Positions 22,293-32,329 of a stretch of 64,000 nt of DNA are shown here, piece by piece (position 1 is the first letter of the stretch; each line of letters opens with the position of its first letter). The position numbers were made by a program, and so were the translations under genes. The notes beneath the pieces are model-generated. The model saw only the letters and a program-made list of their open reading frames with translations, had not been told where the DNA came from and searched no databases. This stretch comes from Phytophthora colocasiae (taxonomy: Eukaryota; Oomycota; Peronosporomycetes; Peronosporales; Peronosporaceae), in assembly GCA_018806915.1 (NCBI GenBank), contig JAGKQI010000083.1, forward strand, positions 248,001 to 312,000, read 5' to 3'.

Positions 22293-25200
22293 CTAAGTAC
22301 TAGGGGGAAGTTTTAGATCCCGTACACCTAGCTTTCCTCTCAGTTTTAGGAACTGTTTTGTCGGCAGAGCTTTTGTGAGAATGTCTGCAGTCATTTCTTG
22401 CGTGGCACAATAAGCAATCTTAAGGCGACCAAGTTCCACTAAGTCCCGTGTGAATAGAAAACGAATTTCTATGTGCTTATTTGCTTTGTGATTTCCAGGG
22501 TTTCTCACAATGCTGATGGCGGCATTACTATCACACCAAACCTGCACTGGTACCTTTTGTGGGAATCCCATCTCGCTTAGAAGATGCCACAACCACTCAC
22601 TCTCTTTGGCTCCCTCGCTTAGTGCGATGAGTTCTGCTTCAGCAGTCGAAAGCGACACGCCTCCTTGCTTGCTACTACACCACGATACACTAGTACCGGT
22701 CATTTGGATCACGTATCCAGTAACGGATTTACGTTCTTTAGGTTGACACGCGAAGCTCGCGTCAGTTTACACTTCGTAAGTCACATCTCGTGCTTTTCCA
22801 TCGAAATATAGACCGTACGTTGACGTCCCTTTCAAGTATTTGAGTACTCGCCTAGCTGCATCCCAATGCGTACGGTTGTAACAAGACAGGAACTTGCTAA
22901 GTTCTCTAACCGCGTTAGCTATATCGGGTCGAGTCCTCGGACTAAATACTGGAGAGATCCAACAATGCCTCTGTAGTCATAAGGCTGTGCCGCAATCTGT
23001 TCTGTGGTCATTTCTGTCTCTGGCTCTAGCACAAGGCCAGGGACTTGCGGTGTCATCACCGGTGCGCTGTCAACCAATTGGTACTTGGTGACTAGTTCTG
23101 CAATATATTTGCGTTGTGAGATTGTCATCACACGCTGTTCTCTATTGCGTTTTACCTCCATTTTGAGGATGTAGTGAATGTCTCCTAGGTCTTTCATTTT
23201 GAACCTGTTAGACAACTCAGCTTTTAGCTTGTTGATAAGACCCATGTCTCTTGACATGATCGTCAGATCATCAACATATACCACGACTATAAGCCAATTT
23301 TCTCCCACTTTTGCACGTAGATGCAAAACTCTTTGTGGCAGCGTGCAAAACCCATCTCTGTCAAAAAGGAGTGTAGCACTCTGTACCAAATGCGAGGTGC
23401 TTGCTTTAAGCCATAGATGCTCTTCTGAAGTTCACAGACCAGATGCTCGTGGCCTCGCTTCACAAAGCCGTGAGGTTGCCTCATGTAGATTTTCTGCTCC
23501 CCATCCATTGTGCCGTTCAAGAAGGCCGTGTGGACATCCATCTGATGGATATGACAGTCCAATATGGTCCCTATTGCCAGCACCAGGCGTAGTGACTCGA
23601 ATCGTGCCACTGGTGCGTATACTTCGTCACAGTCAACTCCATATTCTTGGTAGTTACCTTGCGCGACTAGGCGGGCTTTGAACCGCTCGACAGTACCGTC
23701 GGCGTTGTACTTGACAACAAGTACCCAATGACTTGGCAAAGCCTTACGTCCAGGTGGAAGTCGTACGAGTCTCCATGTTCCATTCTCGATTAAGGAGTCA
23801 TACTCTAGTTCTAGAGCTTGTTTCCATTGCTCTCTATGAGGTCCGTTCAAAGCTGCTTTGAGCGATCGGGGCGTTGGCACTTTATGCTCCGCAATATCCT
23901 GCGTAATGTTCTTCTCTAACATCGCTTGGAAGCATTGATAGTCCTGATACCGCTTAGGTTTCTTTGTCTCTCGCCTTGGGCGTGGTTCATGGCTTTGTGG
24001 TGTCTTCACTAGCCCTGCACGTCGGCGTTTGTTATTAGCTCCCACTGTTGGGTTAGCCGCCTGATTTGGCGATTGAGCTCCCACTGACCCTGTATACTCA
24101 GTGGTCGGTGTATCAACTTCTGCTGCTGCGGGTATCCCGCACTCGGCAAATTCAGAAGTGAGGGTTGGATCGGTTTGTCCGAATGCTCTCCGGACCATCG
24201 TAGCCACATTGGTCGTATCGAACAACACATCTCGTGATAGAATGTGCTTGTTGTTATAGATGTCCCATAACCGGTAACCCTTTGTTTCGTCAGAGATTCC
24301 TAGGAATCGACACTTTACAGCACGCGCGGACAGTTTCTTGTCCTTCCTTAGTGCCTCTGGCACATGTGCGAAACAGACCGAACCCCATACTGGCAGTTCC
24401 TTTACGTTGGGCGGTTTCCCGTACACCATTTCATAAGGCGTCAGGTATCCCAATCTACGCATAGGTGTGCGATTCTGCACATAGGTCATGTACATCAGTG
24501 CTTCTGGCCACCATCTGTGAGCCATCTCAGCATCCTTTAATGCACAACGCACTCGATCCAGTTTACTCTGATGATCGCGTTCTGCCGCTCCATTCTCTTC
24601 TGGAGTATAAGTGTTTGACTTCTGGAAGGCAATGCCCTTCCCTTTACAGAAGCTCTGAAACGCAGCGTTCACAAACTCAGTGCCTCCATCTGAGCGTATC
24701 CTTCGAATTGTGAATTTACCTTCACGTTCTAGCTGCAGTAGAAGCTCTTCTACCTTTTTAAAGACTTCTTTCTTATCGCGGAGGACAAATGTCCATCGCC
24801 ACGACGTGTTGTCATCGATGACGCTCAGAAAGTACTTGATTCTTCCGGAACTTCCGTACACACCCATTGTTTTCATTGGACCGTTCGTGTCCATGTGGAT
24901 GGTACTGATAGGTTGTTCGTCTCTCGAACCCTTCGTGTTGCGGTAGGACATCCTCCGTTTTTTTCATCTCTGCACATGTTGTGCAGAAGAACGGGACTTT
25001 CTTAAGACCTGCAGCTGACAGCATGGGCATCCCACCCACTAGTCTTTTGCTTAGCATATCGATGACTGTGTCTTTGTTTAAGTGGCCAAGTTTGACATGC
25101 CACTCTTGTAGTACATTTCCAAGCCTAACTGTATGTGGATCAGCTAACGGCTTGCAGGGCTGTGCTTTAACTGCATTGCATAATGCTTGTCGTTCAAACA

Positions 25201-27001
25201 ACGTTTTATTCTGCACATAGTACGCTCCATTTATTGCTTTTGCAACAAACACAAGTTCATTGTCATAAAGGACAAATTTGAACTTTCCACTGAGTGAGCC
25301 CAATATTTGGTACCCACTGCGTCTGAGCCCGAACTCGCTCAGAATGTTCGAGGTAGCGTGCGGGACCATTGCTATGTTGTCAAATAGAAACGGTCGAATG
25401 CCCTTTGGTCCACTAAAATACAATTTTATTGTACCAATGTGTGTATTTGAGTGCTTAGAGCCCTGTGCAAAGGTGAACATGTACTGTGTATTGGGCCTCT
25501 TGGTAACAAAGCGCTCCATTTCGCTGGTTAGGCCGTGTCCGCAACCTGAATCCAGCACCCAAGAATCTGTAGTTAGAAAAGAACTTTCTTGTAACAGTTG
25601 CGGATACAGTGTTCGTACCTTGTTCTCCAGCTCACTCATCATGCCGGCAAAGCGCTCAGTCGTCGCTGCAATCCCTGGATTGCTGACGTCGCCTTTCGGC
25701 TCCTGCATGTTGATGTCACCATCCGCATGCTTAGCGGCCGCCTTTTTGGTGTTCGCAGTGTCGACATCCACTGCGTTGACAACCGAATCCATTGGTTCGT
25801 CATCGTCAGAAAAAGGCAACGTGCCCTTTCCTGGAGTCAGTGGCAGCTCCACAAAACTGGGTGGTGGACTTTCATATCCACGAGGAGTAAGAGGCAGGTC
25901 TTTCTGCACTGCGCTGCAGGCATCGACAGCCATCTTGGCTTTGCACTCCTCGAGCGTCACCTCGCGCTTGGGCTTCTTTGCCTGCTCCTTGACCTTTTTG
26001 TTGAGCTGCTGCAGCTCTTTCTTCACTGCGTTGACGCCTTGTCTGCCGCTTGGATACGCGTGGATGTTCCGGAAGCTTAACACCAGCTAACAAGTCTCGA
26101 GCCCGTTTGGGGCAGTCCACAAACTTGTGTGGCCCGGCATTATCCATGTCATTGTGGTTGCCGAAACAGTAACGGCACTTCATCCGTCCGTGATTGTAGT
26201 GCACGTCGTTAATCGGTTCCTGCTGGGATTTGCGCTTTCCCAGCACCGGTTGCTTTGACTTGCTGCCTGCGTGAACGTGATTCACCGGCTGTGCACTACC
26301 GAGAGCCATGATCTCGCCCTTGCTCTTGCTGCCGAAGATGGCGCAGAGTTTGGACTCGACGCGATCAGGCGTGAATTCAGTAGGCGCAAAGCTGATGGCT
26401 TGCCCCACAGATGGTTAGGGAGCACACCCAGAACCTTGATAACCATCAAATTTGATGATATGACGCCGGTCTTCAAAGCCTCGCTGCTGTTCCGGTTCAC
26501 CTGATCCTTCAGGGTCTTCAGCCGAGCAAAGAGGTGGCTCACGCTTTTAAAGTCGCCATTCACTGCCTCTTCGAACTGTCGAACGAGGCCAACGACACCA
26601 GAGACAGTGTTCAACCCGTAGCGTTTTTCCACGTCACGCCAAGTCACGTGCACAGGTTGATGCACTTTCTCGTTCATCATGTAGGAGGCTGGCAGTGTCA
26701 TACTGAGCAGGTCCTTGATGTACGATTCCTGCTGATCAAGAAAGGCCAGATGCAAATCGTAGCTCTTCTTTTCCTCAGCCGTCGCATCGTCTTTCGGTGG
26801 AGTCAATGTCGGCATACCAGTCAACGAGTCCTGGTAGCGAATCGTAAGCCTTGCTCGACCAGCCTTGAGCTCCTCGACAGCGCGTTCGCTGTTTCTTGAG
26901 GCAAGGTGGACAAGGATTTGGTCCTTCCACGATGCGAAGCGAGCCTGCTCGCCGTTGAACATCAACATAGTAGTCAAACCGCTGTTGATGGGCTTGCTCA
27001 T
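22293..27001 (-). pseudogene. Copia gag-pol, unit 2 (frameshifted)
   Basis: Same gene as unit 1 with its own set of single-base indels: near 26404 (one C fewer than unit 1 in a C-run), near 26070 (extra G in TTCCGGAAG), near 24921, near 23310 (one T fewer) and near 22935 (one C fewer). Frames surviving in unit 2 but broken in unit 1 include protease to integrase zinc finger (24812-26083) and integrase to RT (23287-24951). The shared seven-A run and the shared TAA (22767-22769) predate the duplication. Most differences lie in short homopolymers. Confidence 0.85.
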
Positions 27002-27012
27002 GTTACTTGAAA

Positions 27013-27372
27013 TGTTGGAATGAACAGAACACACTAGATAAACTCAATCAAGTGTATTGATACTCTTAACCTCTAAGCCTACTCTCTAGATCCGTGCTCG
27101 GTACCTGGAGGCAAAAGAGGAAGTGAGCTCGTCTTCGGACTTCGTCCTCTACGGCCTCACTCCTCGCCTCTTGTCGTCATCGCACAATGGATGGCAGACA
27201 GCAACTGTCTGCACTATCCAGATCTCAGATGGGATCTGAACTCCCTCTCGTACTTGCTAATGATAGAAGTAACTCAACAATAAATTGTTTAGAGAGGTTT
27301 TACTTTTTACTCGCTGGCAGACACGCTGCCTTATTCGCAAGAGGCGCGCTCAAGCGCGCCTACCGTTCAACA
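27013..27372 (-). repeat. Copia array LTR 3 (5' LTR of unit 2)
   Basis: 360 bp with TSD CCGCC on its right. The gag start of unit 2 is only 11 bases past its inner edge (minus strand). Confidence 0.9.
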
Positions 27373-27527
27373 CCGCCAAAGCAAACCAAATATTCTGTTC
27401 GGTACCCAGTAAAATTAGGTTCTCCTCTGCTGCCAAAACGCCGCTATACCGTTGATAAAACGGAGGTATGGGAAGTTTACATGCAGGCTTTTTATTGTCG
27501 ATTCCGTCTCAACCAGTGCAGGTCGCC

Positions 27528-28727
27528 ATGGCATCCACCGGACCAGCTTCTGCACTACCTGCTCAATGGAGTGAGCATGTCAACGTCCAAGGCCGTTTAC
27601 TCCGTGAGCTGACAGCAGGACTTCGTCCGTATGAGAAGAAAGCGTACTTGCTGCGTGTTTGGAATGAAGCCTCGTCGTCAAATCAAGTGGTATTAGCTGC
27701 CGCTATCGCCCAGTACTTCTACGAAGAGCAACGCCCGGAGCTGTTTATTCGAGTGCCGTTCAATTTCAATGCGTTATCAAGCGCGGATTGTCTAGCTAAG
27801 TTTCGCTTTGGTAAAGCCCAGATCGAGTGTCTCGTTAAGCTCTTCGAACTGGACGCAGCTATAAGGACTCGCGAGCGCACGGTAGCACCTGGAGTGGAAG
27901 GGCTGTGCATCGTTCTGTGCAAGTTGGCGATTTCGTTGCGTTGAAAAGATCTTGAACCCGTTTTTGGGCGAAAAGAAAGCGGTCTCTCCAACCTTTTCCT
28001 CCATGTTCTAGACCATCTCGACACGAGGTTCTCAGAACTTCTGTACTTCAACCACGAATATGCGGCTCAACATGTTCAAATATACACCGACGCTGTATTT
28101 GAAGCTGGTGGATTGATGCAAAACGTGTGGGCGTTTGTGGACGGAACGGTTAGAGGCATTTGTAGACCAACTGCTCGCAACCTACACCGTGATGGAAAGT
28201 ATCTAAGCCAGAAATCCGTTTACAACGGCCACAAACGCAAACATGCTCTCAAATACCAGACGCTGTCAACTCCTGACGGATTAATTTGCCACTTGTACGG
28301 GCCGTTTCCAGGACGGAACCATGACATTAAGATGTTCAAGGACTCGTATATTGCGAACGTCGTTCGTCGTGACGCTCGGTTCAAGCCTTACCGAATCTAC
28401 GGTGATCAAGCGTATGGAAACGACAGCGTGTTGTCCAGCCCATTCACTGGAGCGATTGGGAACCTTTCTCGTGAGCAAAAGCTGGTCAATAAGAGTATGA
28501 GTAAAGTGCGCATATCTGTCGAATGGGGTTACGGACAGGTTGTCAACTACTGGTCTGCACTCGACTTCAAACGACAGGCTCGCTCTGGTACTCAACCTGT
28601 TGGGTCGATGTACCGCGTGGCTGTGTTGCTGACAAATTGTCTTACCTGTGCTAATGGAGGCAATACTATCAGCGACTACTTTAGGCTTTCACCACCTACT
28701 CTCGAGGAGTACTTAATAAGGCATTAA
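27528..28727 (+). pseudogene. Harbinger-type transposase (DDE_Tnp_4), one nonsense codon
   Basis: The N-terminal frame starts at 27528 (MASTGPASALPAQ) and is interrupted by TGA at 27942-27944 between CKLAISLR and KDLEPVFGRKESGLSN; family pattern suggests a Trp there. The same frame then reads on to 28727. Catalytic features: FVDGTVR (first Asp), GDQAYGN (second Asp) and VEWGYGQVVN (Glu), with KRKHALKYQ and GPFPGRNHD between them. Otherwise intact, so this is a recently inactivated transposase or a readthrough or sequencing case. It is convergent with the accessory gene at 28734-29593. Confidence 0.85.
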
Positions 28728-28733
28728 TTCTTC

Positions 28734-29593
28734 TTAGTTATTGCTGTTGCTGTTGAGCGACTTGCTGAAAATCTTTACGCACTGCAGTATCAGCTGCCTG
28801 TTTCGTTCCTCGGCTTCTTCTCGTGCCCGATGAAGTCGTTCTTCAGCAAGCTCGTGAGCTTGTTCCCGGTCACGCTCAAATGCTAGCCGATTCTCGTGTT
28901 GCTCTCTTTCAAAAGCCAGTCGTTCTGCATGTTGTTGGTGCTGTAGCTGCATCTGTCGATCAAACTGCTCTCGACGCAGCTCTGTGTCGAGTCGAATGCG
29001 TTTATCTTGCCTGTCAACTTCCATTTGGAAGACGCTCTTACGGCGTCCTGTTCTCAACGCTTTAGTTGGTGTTGCCGATGTGCTGACTGACGTAGTTGAC
29101 GCCACCGAAGCAGTATCACCGTCGCTCTCCGAAGACGAGCCGCTTGATAGAATACCATCACCTCGGAGAGCGCGACGTGTTATAGCCTCAGACACAATTT
29201 GAGAAGCGCACAGGTTAGTTTGGGTCTCTTCAGCTTGCTTCTTTGCTTTTTGTGACGTTTTTTCGGCCTTGAAGTCTTTTCTAGGGATACGTACTGCCCT
29301 ACAAGACCGGGTAAGCTATAATAGTAACTCTGCTCGTTTGCTGCATCCTTGGCCTCTTCGATACCACTTCCTACGGCCGCTCGAAGCTCTCCTGCTCGCC
29401 AATTCTTCTTCAATAAACGCACACGATCCTGCACCTGCTTGTCGATTACAGCAGCTTTTATAGCCGCACTAACACACTTTGCAACTTGAACCCATACCGC
29501 ACCAGCATCCCCGTACTTGGCAGCGTATGGCTTCTGCTTGATAACCTCGCGCATGAGCTCCTTATCCATTTCTTCCGAGAAGCGAATCACCAT
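28734..29593 (-). pseudogene. Harbinger accessory Myb/SANT-like DNA-binding protein, one frameshift
   Basis: PIF/Harbinger elements carry a second gene for a Myb-like protein that aids transposase targeting. Here the first frame (from 29593) begins VIRFSEEMDKELMREVIKQK and contains WVQVAKCVSAAI and RVRLLKKNWRAGE, compatible with a SANT-like fold. After about 29280 the sense frame shifts by one to DFKAEKTSQKAKKQAEETQ and runs to 28734, ending in a long charged coiled coil (RREQFDRQMQLQHQQHAERL, ERDREQAHELAEERL). The shift is near CCCTAGAAAAGAC. Domain call is by position and pattern only. Confidence 0.65.
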
Positions 29594-30029
29594 CGTTTCT
29601 CGTTCACTAAATCGTTGCAGCGCTAATCCTAAAATGAGACCTTGCCATATGACCGAGAAGCGTTCATCTGTCGGTTGTGCTAAAGATACATTGAAACCCG
29701 GTGAAGTAAGCCATCTGCTGTGGTTGTGGGCGAAACCTACTAGGTTATGCTAAAAGCCTCTATTATACTACAGTAGTATTTCAGTTAGGAAATGACAAGC
29801 AACTGTAATAACCCGTGTGCCCTGTGTGCAAACGTGGCCACACCACCCGTTTGGCGATAATTCTCGCTACCATCCATTGCCAAAACAACCACACATGTCA
29901 ACGACATTTGGCTATAGCCAAGATTGACCTGTGTAAAAAATTGCATGTTATTGGGGTTGAGGAGCAATAAATTATGGCAATATGATATTGCCAATATCGG
30001 CAATAGTTACGGAAAATTACCAAACCCTG

Positions 30030-30057
30030 CTTTGACCCCGAGGCGGTGGCAAAGTAA
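30030..30057 (+). pseudogene. tauD pseudogene, 3' tail beyond the insertion
   Basis: After the TSD copy CTTTGACC the sequence CCGAGGCGGTGGCAAAGTAA encodes PEAVAK and stop, the conserved end of the tauD product. It is the other half of the pseudogene at 16010-16427. Confidence 0.85.
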
Positions 30058-30210
30058 ACAGCAGCTAGTATCGTTTAAGTATGAAGACTGTGGAAAAGAA
30101 AGCGAAAAATAAATGTTTAGTTCGCTGGGTTCTTCCAATTATGAGCTACAATTGTAGCGCACTCCTACTGAGTGAAGCAAGTGAAGCGATCTCGAACATT
30201 TCCTTGCCAG

Positions 30211-31843
30211 TCATGTTGCAGTAGCCACTCGCAAATGTACCTGTTGCAGGACCGTACTTCCAATATGCAACCGTCCAGTGCATTGGGTAAAAGACTTAAA
30301 GTCTTTTAAGGTGACCTTACGACATCTTGGGAACTCCGATACGAGATACGCCACTTCATCAAGACGACCTGACAAGCTGAGAAGCTTTTCCACAGCGAAC
30401 GGTGTACAACTCATTGACCTATTAGACCTATTAGCATGAAGCCATTTCACCACTTTCATGTGGCCATTTGCTGCTGCCATGTCAATAGCATACATCAATT
30501 CACTTCGATTCATGTGTAACCACTTGACCACCTTCAGATGACCATTTTCGGCAGCTTTATCCATAGCGTTTGTTGTGCATCCCTCTGTACGATGGTTGTG
30601 TAGCCACTTGACCATTTCCAGATGTCCATTCTCGGCAGCTTTATCCATAGCGTTTGTGGTGCATCCCTCTGTACGATGGTTGTGTAGCCATTTCACCACT
30701 TGTAAGTGGCCATTAGCAGCAGCAGAATCCATTGCGTAAGTAGTGCACCATTCATCGCGGTTTTCGTGAAACCATTGAAGAATCTCGAGATTTCCACTAG
30801 AAGCAGCAGTATCCATGGCGCTATATACACGAAATTTTTTCAGTTCTGTTGGCATGCAACCATCGGACTATCTCTAGATGGCCATGCTCTGCTGCCTCAT
30901 TTAATGCTGACGTTGAGCACCCCTCGGTTCGATTGGCATGAAGCCACTTTACCAAGTCAAGATGGCCGTTTCTAGCTGCCCAATCCATTGCACAAGTACT
31001 ACAGCCTTTCGGACTGTTAGCGTGAAACCACCGAACCATTTCGAGGTCTCCTCGACCTGCAGCTTCATCCATTGCCCGGTAGGTGCACTTGGCATCTGTG
31101 TGGAAGTGGAGCCACTTCATTGTCTCCAAAGACCTAGCTTGATCCATAATGCGCTTCTTGGAATATCTTTTTATCTTCTTATGCTTGCTCAAGTACTCCA
31201 AAATATCTACATGCCCATTCTGGACAGCAGCAATATACCCATATCCAGCTTTTGTGAATCCTTTCACTTTGTAAAGCCACTTGACAATGTGCAATTGCCC
31301 ACACTTCGCAGCAAATTCCAGGATAGTTTTAGTGTTGAGCACAAGCCCGCGATCGAATAGATTCTGGAGCAATTCCAAATCACCCGACTTAACTGGACCA
31401 ACGTACAGAGAGAAGTTGTACTGGTCTAACCCTGTGCAGTTATCTGCGAAGCAGAAAACAACCTCTCACTGGCACTCACTCGCTGCACTCCACATCATAT
31501 ATTCAATATTCAACTCAAATGTCTTGCACAGGACGCGGACCAGTTCGACATCCCCATTTTCTGCAGCTAGTCGCAACAATTCTTGAGCGCTTTCAGGGGA
31601 AATTTCAGTTCGATCACGTAGCCACTGTACCACTTTGGGATAATAACTTTCCATGATCAAACAGAGTTCGATTCCTCCCCAAATCGTTCTGCCCCGGTGG
31701 TTTGCCCACAGCCATTCCAGAATATGCAAATGTCCATTCCCAACAGCTGCAGCAACTACTTGGGTAAGAGTCTCTTCTGGTTGGTAACTCTCTACTAGCC
31801 ACTGCAACGTCCTTAAATCACCTCGGGCTGCAGCTTCACCGGT
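30211..31843 (-). pseudogene. ankyrin-repeat gene, copy B, 3' part (split by Gypsy element)
   Basis: Continues from the N-terminal part at 37722-38037 across the Gypsy insertion. It begins VTGEAAARGDLRTLQWLVES next to the LTR. An in-frame TGA at 31466-31468 replaces the Trp found in copy C (SKSQWEVVF). A run of six T at about 30834-30840, five in copy C, shifts the frame before FRVYSAMDTAASSGN. The last segment 30211-30855 carries several repeats and the C-terminal LSGRLDEVAYLVSEFP block. Three independent lesions make this a clear pseudogene. Confidence 0.85.
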
Positions 31844-31848
31844 CACAG

Positions 31849-32232
31849 TGTAGTATTCCCGGGGTCGAAATTCAAAGTCGTTAACACAAGGCAATGCGGG
31901 GGCTAGCCCGCAGGAACTGTAGCCTAGTGTATTGATAAGAAATTGAAGAGTGAGCTTCGGCAACGAGCCTCCACTCAGAGAGAACGAGTACTTGAAGGCA
32001 GAACTCCTTGAAGTTGCTGCTCGCCAAGCAATCATTCCTAAGGATACATGTAGCTAGACATACAAGCTCCAAGTGCAAACAAAGTCAGCCACTAACAGCC
32101 TGACCTGTTATAACATGTAGAACATGAAGTTGCCTCAGCTGATGCTGTAGGACACAGTCTGTGATGTCTGCTTGGAGAGTGCGCAGTCTGTTGCACGTTA
32201 GAACTAAGCTTTAGAGCCTAGGTTCTACTACA
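31849..32232 (-). repeat. Gypsy 3' LTR
   Basis: 384 bp, TGTAGTA...TACTACA inverted ends, left neighbour CACAG. Confidence 0.92.
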
Positions 32233-32329
32233 CTGCCCCCGAAGCTTAGTTCCCCACGTCTTCCTCTGGAAAACGTGCAAGGGTTCAACTTCGGCATCAT
32301 TGACCTTGTGTGGATTCACATTGGTGAAG

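Larger units (their letters stand above)
16836..27372 (-). mobile_element. tandem Ty1/Copia array: LTR-body-LTR-body-LTR
   Basis: Three 360-bp LTRs (TGTTGGAATG...CCGTTCAACA) share two internal regions of 4731 and 4726 bp, all transcribed leftwards. The whole 10,537-bp block is flanked by a single 5-bp duplication CCGCC (16831-16835 and 27373-27377), so it behaves as one insertion event that was later expanded, most simply by unequal exchange between LTRs of two chromatids. The LTRs look identical by eye. The domain order gag, protease, integrase, RT, RNase H marks it as Copia. It sits inside the 5' part of the Harbinger-like element. Confidence 0.9.
16715..29767. mobile_element. PIF/Harbinger-like element split by Copia array
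   Basis: Inverted ends: TATAATAGAGGTCTTTAGCA on the left and, on the complement of the right end, TATAATAGAGGCTTTTAGCA, with one substitution and matching AAC further in. Between them lie a Harbinger transposase frame (+) and a convergent accessory-protein frame (-), the two-gene layout known for PIF/Harbinger. Excluding the 10.5-kb Copia array the element is about 2.5 kb, a normal size. I could not define a clean 3-bp target duplication. Confidence 0.75.
16428..30029. mobile_element. hAT-like element (outermost shell of nested insertion)
   Basis: The ends read CAGGGATAGGAAAA on the left and, as reverse complement, CAGGGTTTGGTAAT on the right, fitting the CAGGG ends of hAT elements. The 8-bp direct repeat CTTTGACC flanks it (16420-16427 and 30030-30037), matching hAT target duplication length. 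Deleting the insert and one repeat restores the tauD reading frame FDPEAVAK plus stop, an independent proof of the boundaries. Without its inner insertions the element is only about 550 bp with no transposase, so it is non-autonomous. The right subterminal region holds a palindrome (GGCAATATGATATTGCC). Confidence 0.8.

Noticed and set aside
28734..29195. Independent host coiled-coil gene
   Set aside because: Its frame continues the accessory protein of the Harbinger-like element upstream after one shift, and it lies within the element's terminal repeats.
16712..29770. 3-bp TWA target duplication for the Harbinger-like element
   Set aside because: Flanks next to TATAATAGAGG are TGA and CTA; no trimming of the ends gives identical triplets.
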